In this document: piece after piece, positions 12,548-25,900 of the stretch
Layout of the letters: each line of letters starts with the position of its first letter
Position numbering within the stretch: position 1 is the stretch's first letter
From: Marisa cornuarietis
Lineage: Eukaryota; Mollusca; Gastropoda; Architaenioglossa; Ampullariidae
DNA length: 64,000 nucleotides
Direction: 5' to 3'
Assembly (NCBI GenBank): GCA_004794655.1
Contig: SMMW01000013.1
Location: forward strand, 3,246,001-3,310,000
The notes under the pieces: model-generated
What the model was told of the DNA's origin: nothing
Database searches by the model: none
What the model saw: only the letters and a program-made list of their open reading frames with translations
Translations under genes and position numbers: made by a program

Positions 12548-15143
12548 CTACCTGCCTCCTTCTTCCTCTCTCTCTCTCTCAAGTACGTAAGTAATTTTAA
12601 ATGTGTGTATTTGAGGGGGATATAGCTTTCGAGTGCTTGATAAGAAAGTGGTAGTGTAATGCTTCCTTGTAGGCCGCCAATGAAAACCGACTGTCAAGGG
12701 AGGGGATTTCCCAGTATACCTTTTCACCGATAACTGCACCTTCCCGTTTGAAAGCACTCATTAGGTCCACAAGTCAGCCCACAATAGCAAGGTACAGATA
12801 GGTTATCAAGTACTGATAAAAATTGTCTTCTAAAAGAAAAAACTGGTTATCTTCTTATACTGCGTGCCCTTTTTACTCTTTTCTTTGTTTGCTTGTTTAA
12901 ATTTTTGTTTTTGCTTTTATTTATTTATTTTTTTTTTTTTTGCTTTTTTTTAATTTTTTTTCCTTTATTTAGTTCTTTGATAAATTAATCTTCCATCTTT
13001 AACTTTATTTTCTTCTATTTTTGAGACAAGATGCAGACCTCAATAAATACACCAGTTTGCTAGATGTAATATGAGTTACTCTCTTGTTTCTAGACCATGT
13101 ATGTGCTTTCAGGCTCTGATATCATGGTGACGATTGTCTCATTTATTTCACACCTAAGACACAACGTGGGTACTACACGGATACATTTCTTGAGTCAGAG
13201 GGGAAAGCAGGACTGTCTGCTTCGTAGTCGTTAGCTCCGTAGACACGTGAATAATACCTGACGGAACTAAATTCCCCTCGACGTATCACGTCATGGAGCC
13301 CGAGTTCTGATTGGTCAACGAGGGCACTGCGTCATAGAGCTGGAGTCGTAATTGGTCAAGGTGCGGCTGAACAAACACGCGGCTAATTAATTCTTTTCGT
13401 CATGAAGAGAAGGTCGTCGGTTGGATACTCTTTAGACACGTTGAACCACTTACTCTTTCCGTCTTCTGTGGCCACTAGGCTACTGAAAAGTAGCTGTATC
13501 AGCTTGTGCAACATGGGCAGTTGTGTAGAACATTTATCTTACCTGTTATGATTACAGCAAGTAATGAACGTACCAACAGGGAAACTACTTACGTGGGGCG
13601 GTGGGCTTAGGATATGGCTGGGGGGAGGGGTTGCAGGATTGAAGAATATCGGTCAGGAAAACATGGCTGGAGAAAACAACAGAAGACATTCAGCAGGGAG
13701 CGTCACTATCTCGTGTGTCGTCGTCAGTTTGTGTGACTAAACAATGGAGGACACACAGTAGGAAACAGACCTCATTGTTCCGAGTTCATAGTAACTCGTC
13801 AACAATTCTAGTCATTTACTACTACTTAATCACATGGCGATGTTAGTGATTTTCTCTTTTTGCCACAGTCTGGTATTTTAATTGTTCTTTAGACAGCACC
13901 ACACATTTTGAGACAGTAGAACTCCCGTCCGTGACAACAATAGAGTGTATACCTGACATTCTTTTTTCACCACTTTTCGTTTAATATTTCGAAAACATTT
14001 TGTTACACACCCTGGGAACATGAACAATACCGTAACACGATCAACATGTGACAAGTGTGTCTTCTGCAATGTGGACTATTTTTAAACATACAAAACTTAC
14101 ATAAATTTCATTGCAGAAAAGCGTCGAAAATTTAAAAAAAAAACTTTTAAAAGTGATTCATGAACACATTTCCGCACATTTAAATAAATGTGCAGTTTTG
14201 GGGGTTACAAAAAAGCGCTGGAAAACAAAACACTTGTTTGTTTTATAAATGCGACAGTCTGAATGACAAAGAGGAAAAGAGCAATGGCTACACCACGAAC
14301 AAACCGGTGGCTTGAGTGCGAGTGACCAGATTTCAGTCACTGACCCAGAGCCCAAGGGCGTGAGTCTGATGGTTTCACATCGTGGTGGGCGGCGGTTTCT
14401 GCACGAAGTTAACTCCGTGGTTTCTGTCTGTGACGCCTACTGACTGAAATCTGCGCAAAGCGCTTTGTCAGAAAAAAAACACAACTAGCGGAAGTCATTT
14501 CCTTGTCGCCAAACGAGGATGAGACTATTGTTTCCATCAGGTTATTACAAAGGTTTTCTTCACATCCGGTCACCTGCTGGTAGTTTCAGTGCTGACACAC
14601 ATCAGTACGGTCATGCCCTTTGTAGGTGTGCTGGCTAATTAAGCTGTAAGGTTGGTGTTGAAGTTTACAAGTGTGAAGCTGGATGAACTTGCCATCAGAA
14701 AGGGAAATAGCAGGAGAACTCGCCGTATTGCGGGTCTGTTTCGAAAGTAAGAAATGATTTGAGTTTTACAACAAAGGGTCCGATCAAAGACTGATACTTA
14801 GCTACACGGGACATTAGCAACTGAAACTGGCGGCCAGTAACAAAACGAACTATATATCAAGTCAAACCAGTTTGAGGAAATGTTCTAAGTTTTGGGACCA
14901 AAAATCCCTAAATTTGTCTATGACAGCCTTCTTATACTCCAGTTTTGTGTTAGAGATCCAGGATTGTGGATGCAGCCGTCGCTCACTGGGCTACCCAAGA
15001 TCTTCGTTTTGTGACAAGGCTTCTTCATTCATTTCGGTGGGTTTATTTCGCTTTACATGATATTATTGCGTTTTTAGGAATAAATAATTCTGATCACAAT
15101 CTTACTTTTCTTTTTCTCTTTTTCCCGACTGTCGATAACAAGA

Positions 15144-15144
15144 T

Positions 15145-15177
<33 letters not shown>
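15144..15177. repeat. Microsatellite (GT)n(GA)n
   Basis: GT run changing directly to a GA run. A second GA-rich stretch follows at about 15,265-15,292. Confidence 0.95.
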
Positions 15178-15431
15178 ATAAGAGGTGAAATAATCTCATT
15201 TGCAGCACTGCTGCGTTTACATTTCTAGTGTTTGTCTAAGATTAAGCTTTTCGTGTGAAAAAGTGAGAGAGAGATAAAGAGAGAGAGAGAAAAGGAGAAT
15301 GTATAAACAATATTACATTAGCTCTGATATTTTTTCTGACAAGCTGGTCCAGTTACAAATTCAGTAGTCCAATTTATTAATTAAAACAAGACTGTATTGA
15401 AATAAATATTACAACATTATGAAATATAAAA

Positions 15432-15520
15432 TATGAAGATGGTTCAATATAAAATATGAAGATGTTTCAATATAAAATATGAAGATGGTTCAATATAAAA
15501 TATGAAGATGCTCAATATAA
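15432..15520. repeat. Short tandem array, about 24-bp unit
   Basis: About four copies of a unit containing AAATATGAAGATG and TTCAATAT, with GGTTC/GTTTC/GCTC variants between copies. AT-rich and non-coding. Confidence 0.85.
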
Positions 15521-15784
15521 AGTATAAAAGTTTTAATATTATGAAGGAAGCGATTGGGAACTTAATGCTCTCATCGTTGACAATTTCTTTATGCACTGTC
15601 ACGAAGTCCGTCTTTCCTAGGTATCTCATTCCGTTCAGTAGTGACTATGAAAGAAAAGAAAACAATAAAAAGGGCTTAGCGCGAGTTTAAGATTGCTTCC
15701 GTTCCACTGTATATTCTTGTAAACTTGAAGCAACTGTGTATTCTTGTATACTTGAAGTGTCTTCAAAAAGCTTTCTTACAAACT

Positions 15785-16130
15785 TGAAGCTCTGGAGATC
15801 AGCACAGACAAGAGCAAAATCAGGGTAAACACCACCTGGTCCAGAAGATTGGGATAAATGGGGTACAGCTGGAGGAGGTCCAGTAATTTAAGTACCTAGG
15901 ACCGAGGCTTTCGAAATGAAGTGCTACAGGAGACTTCTCCAGATCTGTAGGCAGCAGAAGACGAACGACTTCGCTCAAACCTAGTCACCTGCTTTTTGGG
16001 TCCTCAGGAGCCTCTGTTCGCTGCTGTCAAGCGGCAGAAGCTGGTGTGGTTTGGCTATGTCCTCCGACATGACACCATGCCGAAGGGTACGTTGAAGGCG
16101 GTCGACGTCGTGGAAAACAAAACAAAAGCT
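15785..16130 (+). pseudogene. Relic of an RTE-type LINE reverse transcriptase
   Basis: Translated pieces in shifting frames resemble the end of a non-LTR reverse transcriptase. LEISTDKSK near 15,790 matches the usual LEIS-x-EKSK segment, and an LEE-(V)-x-x-FKYLG-like stretch lies near 15,870-15,900. EPLFAAVKRQKLVWFGYVLRHD, cut here into EPLFAAVKRQK and LVWFGYVLRHD, lies near 16,005-16,075 and matches the conserved tail after the RT domain. Stops and frameshifts interrupt it and there is no endonuclease, so it is a dead 5'-truncated copy. Confidence 0.7.
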
Positions 16131-19100
16131 GGCCTACTACTGCGTCCCATCTGGTCTCCCCTATAACTGTTACCTACAGTGTAGGGATGAGAGAAAGGAT
16201 ATAAGATGGAATGTGTCTTTATTGTCCGCTTTGTACCCACTAGAGACATGAATTGTCCTTTGTTTGGACCACCCTTACGTAACAAAGTAAATAAAATACG
16301 ATCTCTCTTTCACGCACTCTCTCTCTCTCTCTCTCAGTTACTATCACACTTAACCCCCCAGCAACGATTGTCAGAGGCACACTAGGAATAGTGCTAGTCC
16401 TGTTCATGGTTGCTCTCGCATTTGGTAAGAAAGGCTTGGAAAAAGCACTATTCTGTGCAACCAGTTGCTTTCGTCTTCGGCCAGATGGTAGCATCTAGAA
16501 ATAGCGGTGTAGTAAGTGAGAGCGTCTGCGATGACAAGGACCAGTTTTTGAAACATTAAATCTGACAATAAAGATGTTTTGTATTGTACGACAAGAGATT
16601 AACTGTAATATAGTAATTAAATGTATAGACATGTAATGTAGATATCTACACGTATCTGTAAGTACAACGCTGACCTCTCTGTGTTGTCTACCTCTTTCTG
16701 TAGTTGGTGATGTTTGAATGCGTGTATGTAAAGAATGGAAGGGGGATATTCACCCAGACTTTGGGAAATATCATCTTGAACTGAGCTTTACCCAGTCAAT
16801 AGAAAAAATTATTTGCGCCCCCCCCCATCAGTGTCTCACGCTGTTTCTAGCCCCCTCTTCCGGGTACAATACACAACCCACTTTTCCACGTCGATGACGT
16901 GACTCGCTCGCTTGCGAGAGCTGCGGTGATCTTCGGGTGGCATGGTGCTCTCACTTGCACTCTGTTTGCTCCATTCTGGAAAAAAGCTGCCAGAGTAAAG
17001 CTTGACAGAACCTTTGGGCTCTACTCGAGTTTGATTCATGTTGCTGGAAAATTGGTGTCTGTGCACTACAGAAATTTGTCAAGACGACCCGGGATTTAGC
17101 TTGTGATCAAGGTCGGGAAATGTTCCAACATACTTGCTACGTAACAGTTACATCACGTTACAGTCGGAAGTTCGTGTGTCCTCGACATTGACTAAGGTTT
17201 GAGGTAATAGTTCTCACAAAAATTGATCCCCCTCCTTTACTCTCCAGCTATCTAGTTTCTTTTTTTACTCCTCGATATCTCTCGCAAGACACTTTCTCAA
17301 GACGTTACGTCTTGTCTCACATCCGATGGGCAAACTAAGCCGAGCGACCGTAGTACACACACAGACTTCTATGATCTGTGAGCACCCTGGCCTGCCCACC
17401 TCACCGTTATTCCACGTTGTGCCGGTTTGCATGACGGAGACGAGGAAGTGCGCGCATGCGTGAATCGTAATGACGGCGGGAGGAGCTGCAGCAGATATGC
17501 CACTCGCGATCCACCCCGTCCTTAATCCCCACCCCTCTCTTACCACCACGGCCACTCAAGGACTTTTGGCTCAGTGCAACCGTTGCCAAGACCTGGCTGG
17601 CTTTGCAAAATAATAATAAAAATAAAAAAGCCCTGGTCACACGCTAACGGGATATGTAGCTCAGCTGCAGACACTTGTAAATCAGCTAGCGGGTTTTTTT
17701 TCGCCATCCCTAATCAGGGGATTTTTATAGCATACTTGACATGGCCCCTCGCTGTGTTTTCTTCCTTGCCTGCGGCAGCCCATGTCACACCATGCGAACT
17801 AATATACCCTCGCCAATTCACCCGTCAACTCAAGCTGGCCGCACAGACTAATGTCTCACCAGCTATACATTTGTATAAATGTTGCAATAACTCACAACCG
17901 TGTGATTAGATTACTTAGTTTATGTTGTGTCGCTCCTCTGTTTGGAGTCTCCCTCGTGATCTGCATTCAGCTGGTCTGCCGCCCACACTGTATGTAGTTG
18001 CTTCGCTGCTTCTACCCGTCTTTTTCACCCACGTGTGTGTGTGTGTGGGGGGGTATTACCTGACGAGATATATAAATAGACGGGCAGGCACAAACATAGA
18101 AACAACGATAAAAAGGTGATGCACGAAATCAGCTGATTAGGCTGTCATGTGCACTGCCCTTATCAAGGGCTCTTCTCGTAGCGACATGTCGTCAGTTCGG
18201 GGAAATCCCTGCCTTGCCCACCTTCTACTGTTTACTCTCTTGACGCATAATAGGCCCCGGAGTCCATATCTGGGGAATCCCCACAAATCCTTTCGCAATA
18301 TCATAATCTCAGTGCGTCCTAAAGAAAGGAGCTTTCAGCAGCTTTCCTGGATTTTTGTTCTCTTTGCTGGGCTTCCTGATCCAGGAAGTATTCGTTCCTC
18401 GTTCTTCGGCTATTCTTCGCTGACAGATCAACTTAACAACTTAACTTTCTGTGTAAGTAATACAAGTATTTCATGTCTCCTTCGACGTCGGTAGAAGGCG
18501 GTTAATATGGTGGGGCAGGGCTAAAAATAGCACAACATAGGAACTTGTTGGCACACAACAGCGGAGTTGACCGGTCATGAAAATGGTGACATTGTCTGAT
18601 CCGTTCTTGTTATCTTGCTTTACTTTATTTCTTTTAAAGTTAAGAGGTCGTTTTAGACTTACTCACGTGCCAAAGCTCTGTATAGACATATTTCGATAAG
18701 CCATTGCAAAATACTGTAAGTAAATACATGATTATGATTATAAAATCTCCGCGTTGAAAATATTTTCCCAGGCATGCTTGGTCTTTATCCTCTTCTATCT
18801 CTTTGTATTTGCTGTATTTCTTTTATTTTTTAAAGACAGTGGGAAAACAGCAATCAAAAATAGGAGTTTATCACTAACGGATTTGAAGACAGAGATGTAA
18901 TATTTAGGTTTACATCAGACTACATAGATGACTATATAGCATACAGAGAGGAATAACTCATGCAGTCTTGAAAACGCTCTATTGACTTACAGCAGACCCG
19001 TTTCCCCGTGGCTGGCTGACTTGGATTATTCTCAATAGTCACACGTGCTTTGCATGTCATGCTCATGATCCAGACGGGGATAGCGTTCACTCCTTGACGG

Positions 19101-20002
19101 AAGTGACGTGTGTTAAGTGTTGAGTGGGAGGAGCAGACTGAAGCTGTCACTGTTTTAAGACAGCAGCTGTTAGAAACACGTATTTGTAATTACATCGAAA
19201 GTGGGCTGATCTACCAATGTGCACGTGCGAGCACAGAAACCGAGCGTGTCTCTTGACGGATGCTGCGTGCTTGTCCCATGTGTCTAGTTTGGCAGAGTGA
19301 AGAGCGAGCGGACAGCAACCCAAAAAATGCAAAATCTGAGTAACAGCTTAGAAGACTTATTTGTGACCATTGAAGGCAAAGAACTGAAAGATTAATTATT
19401 CGTTTTCGGGTTATTGTTCTTAAATCTTTACATGATACTAATTCTACAAAGCTGAGATGCGAACGTGTGTGTGTGTTTTTTTTTTTTACAACGTATTCCA
19501 TTCCCAAGAATCAGTGTGATATTCTTTCAAAGAAAATAGGACAACGCTTATACTGCGGTGTAAAAACTGGCCCTAAAATCAAGCAGCAGGAAGAAGGAGA
19601 TAAAGGTCAAACAGGAACGTAATATATCTTTTGGAATGAGAGCTCCACAGGGAAGCTAATCAGGAAGTGTTATCCAGTTACTCGCGCATTCCATATGATG
19701 TTTCATTGGCTGATTGTTGTGAACTCCCATGTGGTGCGAATGCTTGTTGTGGCGCTAAATAGTCTTTTATTCTCATCACAAAGGACGCAGGATCGATCGT
19801 TGGTAAAAGTATGTACTTGCGTGCTTGCGTTCACGCGCGCTTGTTTTTATGTGATATTATTATCACCAATAGTTACATTGCTTTCTTTTTTTTCAGAAAG
19901 ATCTACAATATTCAAAGGATCATTGAGTGGAAGATTGCGATCTCATGAGAGCAGTGAAAACGCAGTCCTTCGCCTCTTTGTTTCTGTCAGTGAGAACTCT
20001 CA
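16131..20002. other. Spacer without a supported gene
   Basis: No exon or RNA gene was recognised. It holds a TC run at 16,316-16,336, poly-C at about 16,818-16,826 and several unremarkable open frames. The last few hundred bases should contain upstream regulatory sequence of the gene starting at 20,230. Confidence 0.5.
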
Positions 20003-20034
20003 TATAAGAGTGTAAACTACAGAGCGTTTCAGTC
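20003..20034 (+). promoter_or_regulatory. Candidate core promoter (TATA plus initiator)
   Basis: TATAAG at 20,003-20,008 is followed 28 bases later by TTCAGTC (A at 20,031), a good match to the animal TCA(G/T)T-type initiator. An E-box CACGTG follows at about 20,060. The pair lies about 200 bp upstream of the ankyrin-kinase start codon on the same strand. Motif spacing is plausible, but such short motifs occur by chance, so this is a weak inference. Confidence 0.35.
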
Positions 20035-20229
20035 GTTCAGACCCAGCAAAGTAAATGCTCACGTGACATTCCAAGTAGACGCCTCTTTGTGCTGCCAAGA
20101 GCTTCAACGAGTTTCTGCTTCTCAATGCTGGCAAAGTCTTCAGGCTTTCACGGGCAGTCGTGCCTTGCCTCCCCTTAATATTGGTCGCCCCTGCCTTCTT
20201 GCTGTCGTGGCGTGGACCATGAGCCCAGC

Positions 20230-22211
20230 ATGTCCACGGAGCTTATCTCTGCGGCCAAGAACGGCTACCACTCCAAGGTCATGGCGCTCTTGTCGGAAGG
20301 CGAGGTGGACGTCAACGGCCGCGACAAGGACCGGGCCACCGCCCTTTACTGGAGCGCCTGCCGAGGTAACGCCGCTATCTGCTGGGCACTAATCAAGGCC
20401 GGATGTGACGTCAACGCCTCCGTGAAGTGGGGGTCCACAGCACTGCACGCTGCCTCCGACCGCAACAACGTCGAGTGTCTCAAGGCACTGATTGACAGGT
20501 AGAATCTGTTGATGTGTCTCTGTCCACTTACTGAAGGACGGGTAGAATCATTCGACCGATGTCTATAGACCCATTAACAGTTAGAAGCATTTGATGTGTG
20601 TCTGTAGACCCACTGACAGAATCTTTTGACTTGTGTCTCTAAACCCACTAATTGACAGGTAAAACCTTTTGACTTGTGTCTGTAGATCCGCTATCAGAAT
20701 CTTCTAGTTTGTCTGTTGACATACTAATTGACATATACAATCTTTTGACTGACTAACAGAATATTTTGACCTGTATCTGTAGACCTACTGACAGGTAGAA
20801 CTGTTTGCTCTGTAGACCCACTGACAGGTAGAGATTTATATCCCTCTTACATTATTGTATTTCTGTAAAATGACATTAAAAGCTTTTCTTTTAAATCTTT
20901 AGGCTGACGGAAAGAAAAGCGGATGAAGTTTCTTAAAGTAGACTCCGTTATAGAGATATCAAATGACTTGGTCATTGTGTTAGAAGGCAAGGCAGGGCTT
21001 AGGTGAACATGCAACGACGCTGGGGCTAATAGGCTCTGTATTATCTTCCACGAATGGGTTTTAGAGATGAAAAGAGCGAGGAGAACTTAAATGAAGGTTA
21101 GATGCAAAGATTTATTAATAACATCTTCCTCCATCCAACGCGCTTTCTTTCTCTATCAATTGTGCATGGAAAGGTTAACGACCTTCATGAAAACGGAAAA
21201 GTTGCGTTGGTTTCACATGCCATAGCCTTACTGTGCTGCATGTGCTGCATTTGTTTTTGCCATATATGGTTGCTTGATAGCAGTTGATGAGCCTGTTTTT
21301 AAGTGAATTCGAACGTAGACTGCAGTATTGTCTTTTGTTTAATTTGTCTAATTGCACGGAAGAAGAGTTTATCACGTTTTTAAGCCGCATAGAATATGAG
21401 AAGTAGGTTGATGCCAGCTCCACAATTAAAGACAGATCTGTCTTGGCCCAGTTCATAAAGTAGGGGTGGAGGTCCCCATCGAAAGCATATTTCAACGGTC
21501 TTTGTTTGTGGCCTGTAATTGTTCAGAAGTTGCCCAAGAAAATGTCATGTACTGTCCAACTGAAATACTCTTCAGATATACATATTTAACTAGAATAGGT
21601 CGTAAAATAGGAGCAACAAAATGACAGATTTAGAAAATTTCCTGTAAAACACTTACATAAACACCTTTTACACCTTTTCTCAAGTGATGTCAGCTACATT
21701 TTGATTTGATTACTTCCAAATGGTTCACTTTCGTTATCCGCCATTCCTTGATGACATCATGTGTCTAGATACCAATAAACAATCAAAATTTCTTAGTTTT
21801 TTATTTCGTTTTAGATGGACACAGGAAGGTCATCTTGTGTTGATCTAAATCTAGCCTCTGTAGCTTTCCACTGACTGTGTTCTAAAACAATAGTAACATC
21901 ATGGTCACAGACATTTAACCGTTCTGTTGGCTGTCGTCAGCGGGGTCGACGTTGACATGCAGAACGAGAGAGGCGATACCGCCCTTCATCTGGCGGCCTA
22001 CCGTGGGTTTCGGGACATCGTTGAGCACCTTCTGACAGCCGGCGCCAACCCATTCTCCAAGAACTTGCAGAACAAGACGCCACTTCAAGAAGCTCAGTCT
22101 CGCCAGCACTCTAGTACAGTGAACATCCTCCAGTTACGGATGGAAGAACTAGGTTGGTCTCGGTTACCTAAAACGACTAAACAAATGTTCATAAAGAAAG
22201 GCGTAGCTTAA
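20230..22211 (+). CDS. Ankyrin-only short product (alternative end of exon 2)
   Basis: If the weak donor at 22153 (CTAG|GTTGGT) is not used, exon 2 reads on to TAA at 22209-22211. This gives a 179-residue protein of five ankyrin repeats with tail SRLPKTTKQMFIKKGVA. Exons would be 20230-20498 and 21941-22211, joined as ALID-S-GVDVDMQ. Both endings are open and in frame, so this is either a second isoform or the true end of an independent small ankyrin gene. RNA evidence would decide. Confidence 0.5.
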
Positions 22212-22866
22212 TAGGAAGATGCCGAGAAGAGCATGTACGTATAACATACAGTGGTACATCGAGTTACGAGTTTAATTCGTTTCGGAGCTGTGCTTGTAAC
22301 TCGAACGAATTTTCCCATTTAAAATAATGGAAATCGGATTAACCCGTTCCAGCCCTCTTACAAGTCCCCCAAATTTTCTAAATTGTGAAAAATTACATGT
22401 TTTTAATTAAGAAACACAGACGTAAAACTTCAAATTACACAACAAAATAAATAAATAAAAGAAAAATTTACAAAATACAGTAAGAAAATGTATAAAATAC
22501 GGTACTGTAATTTTACCTTGGCGACAGCTGATCTCGGCTAACGGAGAGCGGCTGAGGAAAGAGGGAGGGAGAAAGGGATACTGGCACGAAACGAAGCGAA
22601 GATACAGCACTTTCTTACACTTTAAATAAAGCTACAATTGCACTTTCACTTTCGGGTAGAATTCCGAAGCTCAGCTGTTCGTAACTTGGAACAACGTTCG
22701 TAACTCGAGCAGAAATTTTGCTTGAGCCACTGCTCGTAACTTGAAATGCTCGTATAGGGAGCAGCTCGTAACTCGAGGTACCACTGTATTGACAAGACAT
22801 TCTTAAATACATAACTGTTGTGCGTGTAAATGACTTTCCTCTATGTATGCATGCGTGCACGATTAA

Positions 22867-22913
<47 letters not shown>

Positions 22914-25900
22914 GGGCATGGAAGAAGTTATAGTTTACAAATGTTCAATATGGCGCACTTTGCTTATATGCAGGCTGCATTCCCTTCAAATCACTTCAGC
23001 ACCCTCAGTCGGGCACCGTTCATGCTGACGACCGCCCTGGGCCCTCAGTACAAGCCAAGTCTTGGCCGCACTATCAAGTTCACCCAAGGTTACTGGAATC
23101 GGAGGTCATTTATAAGCACAACAAGCCCCTAGAAATGAACAACCTCTCGACGTGTCAACCTGCAAAATCATCTGAGACAGGCTTGCAGCTATGCCAAGAG
23201 AGCACTTTGTACAGACTACAAGGCGAGATGCATACCTTACGGGACTCTTCAAAAGTGTTGAACGATCTCAATTCGGGGGGCGACATTTGTCTGTACGCGC
23301 ACAGTGAGCCCGAAGAAAGCGTCGACGACAGCGTCGATGGCTGCAGCAACCACAAGATGGCGGACATTTACGGTCAGCACAACATACTGGGCAACCTTTC
23401 GGGCAAACCCAGCAGCCACAAGATGGTGGACCAGCATGGGAAAAATGGTGTTCGTCCCACCAACACTTTCGTGCGTGATGGTCGCAGCGCAGGTAGTGAC
23501 TGCGCATGTCACCAAAATGGGTTCCTCGAGACTAACGTTGATCTCCTCATCAACTGCGTGCCGACGTACCATGGGCAGGTAGCTCCTGCCTCTTCTCCTT
23601 TGCAGTGTGTCCGCTGCTCTTCCGGGGCTAGAACGTCCGTTAACGGGCTATTCCGACCACCCCCGGATATAACGGTCCCCGGACATGGTATAACAGTCCC
23701 TAAGAACGGCTACGCAGCTAACTCTAGGCACTTGAACATAGATGACTTGGCCGTGTATGCAGAATCTCTTCAGATGGAGGTCGTCAGGCTGAGGGAGACT
23801 GTCACAAGCAAAGATGCTGAGATAGCAGACATGAGAAAAAATCTAACAGCCTTGGAAAAACATAATTGTGTATTGCAACAGATGGTGAAAAACGAACAGG
23901 AAGCTTGCGGTAAGGTGATAGCTCTCAAAGAAAGTGAAGTGTCTGAATTCAAGCGACGGCAATTTAACCTGGAAAACATCATTGCTACTCTGGAACACGC
24001 CATCGACAGCAAAGATGGAATTACACGAGATGCGTTAGGAGTGAAAGAAAATGAGATCAAGGTGTTGAAACTTAAAATCAATTTTTTAGAGACCCAGGTG
24101 ACAAATCTGCAGCAACTAGTCGCTATTAAGGATGAAGCTGCCAATAAAACTCTCAGTGAAAAGGAGAAAGAACTGCAGGCTCTCCAATCCAAAGTTCAGG
24201 TTCTGGTCAAAGAAAACGGCAGAATGCAAGACGAATCTGGTAGCAGCTGTGCAACCCCGCTGAATCATGACCGGTCCACCTGTGCTGTCTACTCACCGGT
24301 AAACCTCGACGTGGGTAGCCGTGACGTGCAAACGCCAGACGTGCGTGAGACGCAGCACTGCTGCGCAGCAGATCCTCAGCTGATGACCTCCCACTTTGTG
24401 GTCCTCTTATCCGAGCTACGGCGGTACCAAGACCACAGTTGGCTGGACGCCCTCCTCGAGCAACTGAGGGCTAAGGTGGCGTCGTCGCTACTGAAGGAGG
24501 AGGTGGTTGTCAGCAAACTGGACGCTGACGGGAGAGAGTGGCGGCTGGACCGGGACTTCCGACTACTGGACCCGAACCCCATCAACTGCTCCGATGACGG
24601 TCAGAGGCGAGGATCCTGCTCGCTAGTCTTCAGCATCGAGCACAAAGGCAATAGATTCATCCTCAAGGTTAGTATGAACGTCCTCTTTGATGCCTTGCTG
24701 GATACTATCACGATTGCCTCGCAAAAAATCAGCCGCCCCAGACTTTCCTTTCGTCGGGGCAGGACGAGACCATTCCACATGCCTCTCCCTCCCTTCTTCT
24801 TCGTCTTCTTCGTTGTCTTTGTCTTCATGTTTGTCTTTGTTTTCATCTTTGTCCACGAAGTCGTCTTCTTTTCCACCTCTGACGACGGCAACTACGACCT
24901 TTATCTGTTCTCTTCTACTTGTCATTTCTTTTTCCAATTCATCTGGGTCTTTTTTCTCAGTGTTGTACCAGTTTCCATCCAATGGATTATAAACATAATA
25001 TTAAAATAGTGGCAATATTTAATTGTTTCAACAACAGAATTTTTATGTTTATGACATGCAAAATTAGATATACACAAGTACGTGTGTTTAATAATATGCG
25101 TGTGTTTGCATCTGCCTGCGTACCTGCATTATCCCCTGACTACCTACCCCTCCTCCACACCAACTCTAAAAGAAATGCACGTATACGTGTATGTCTCTGA
25201 TTGTGGTCGTTTGTTCGTGCGTGTGTGTGTGTGTGCGTGCATGAATGTGCGCACGCGCGCGTGTGTGTTTGTGTGGATTAAAATCAGCACTGAATCTGTA
25301 TTAAAAAAATTGGGGGATTTCTCCGTCTCGTGTTCAGATGTTAGCGAACCTGATCAACCTGCAGTTCGACAGCCACTCGCGAGGCCGCAGCCTGGATGCC
25401 CACCTGCTGTACAGCTTCGGCACAGAGTTCCTCGTACCACTACTACTCAACGGCCACCCGAACATCGTGCGCGTGCGCCATCACTTCCAAGGGGACACCA
25501 CCCACTTCCGTAGTTACCTCCCCTTGCTAGTGCCGCCCTCCTTGGACGTGCCCGTTGACATGGCGCGGCGGACAACCTTCCTGGTCATGGACGAGTACCC
25601 CATGACCCTTCTGTCCTTCATCACTCGCCAAAGAAACAGCCACCCGGAACCGCCTTACGGCATGTCGGAGCTCTTTGTTCTGCATCTGCTGTACCAGCTC
25701 ATGTCGGCGGTGGAGTACTTGCAGCGCCACCATATCGTTCACCGTGACATCAAGGCCGACAACGTCTTTCTTGACTGGCGGCTGCGTCCCCTGCTTGGAG
25801 ATTTTGGCTTTGCAAGATCGCTCTGCACTTTTGAAGGAGAAACCATTCCATTCGAGGACGCAGCGCAAATGTGTGCCGGAAACTCACATGCCTGGGCTCC

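Larger units (their letters stand above)
5891..15780. other. Long spacer without a supported gene
   Basis: No conserved protein domain or coherent exon series is visible on either strand. Contents recognised are a possible degenerate repeat near 6,850-7,040, a tRNA-type SINE near 8,421-8,652, and microsatellites at 9,173-9,207, 11,238-11,297, 12,483-12,546 and 15,144-15,177. Groups of ATTGGT/ATTGGC motifs occur at 10,677-10,775 and 13,310-13,360. A 24-bp-type tandem repeat lies at 15,432-15,520. Low-complexity poly-T occurs at 12,900-12,975. Confidence 0.55.

Noticed and set aside
22830..23132. Plus-strand frame across the GT microsatellite and start of exon 3
   Set aside because: Wrong frame relative to the coiled-coil exon; poly Cys-Val comes from the GT run.
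24623..24982. Minus-strand acidic open frame (Glu/Asp/Lys rich)
   Set aside because: It is the complement of a pyrimidine-rich intron stretch and an exon end; composition alone keeps it open and no homologous family is evident.
24668..25009. Extension of the long coiled-coil frame past 24667 to a stop at 25009
   Set aside because: It begins at a strong GTTAGT donor and turns into a Phe/Val-rich low-complexity tail. The homologous kinase sequence resumes in the next exon in the same phase.
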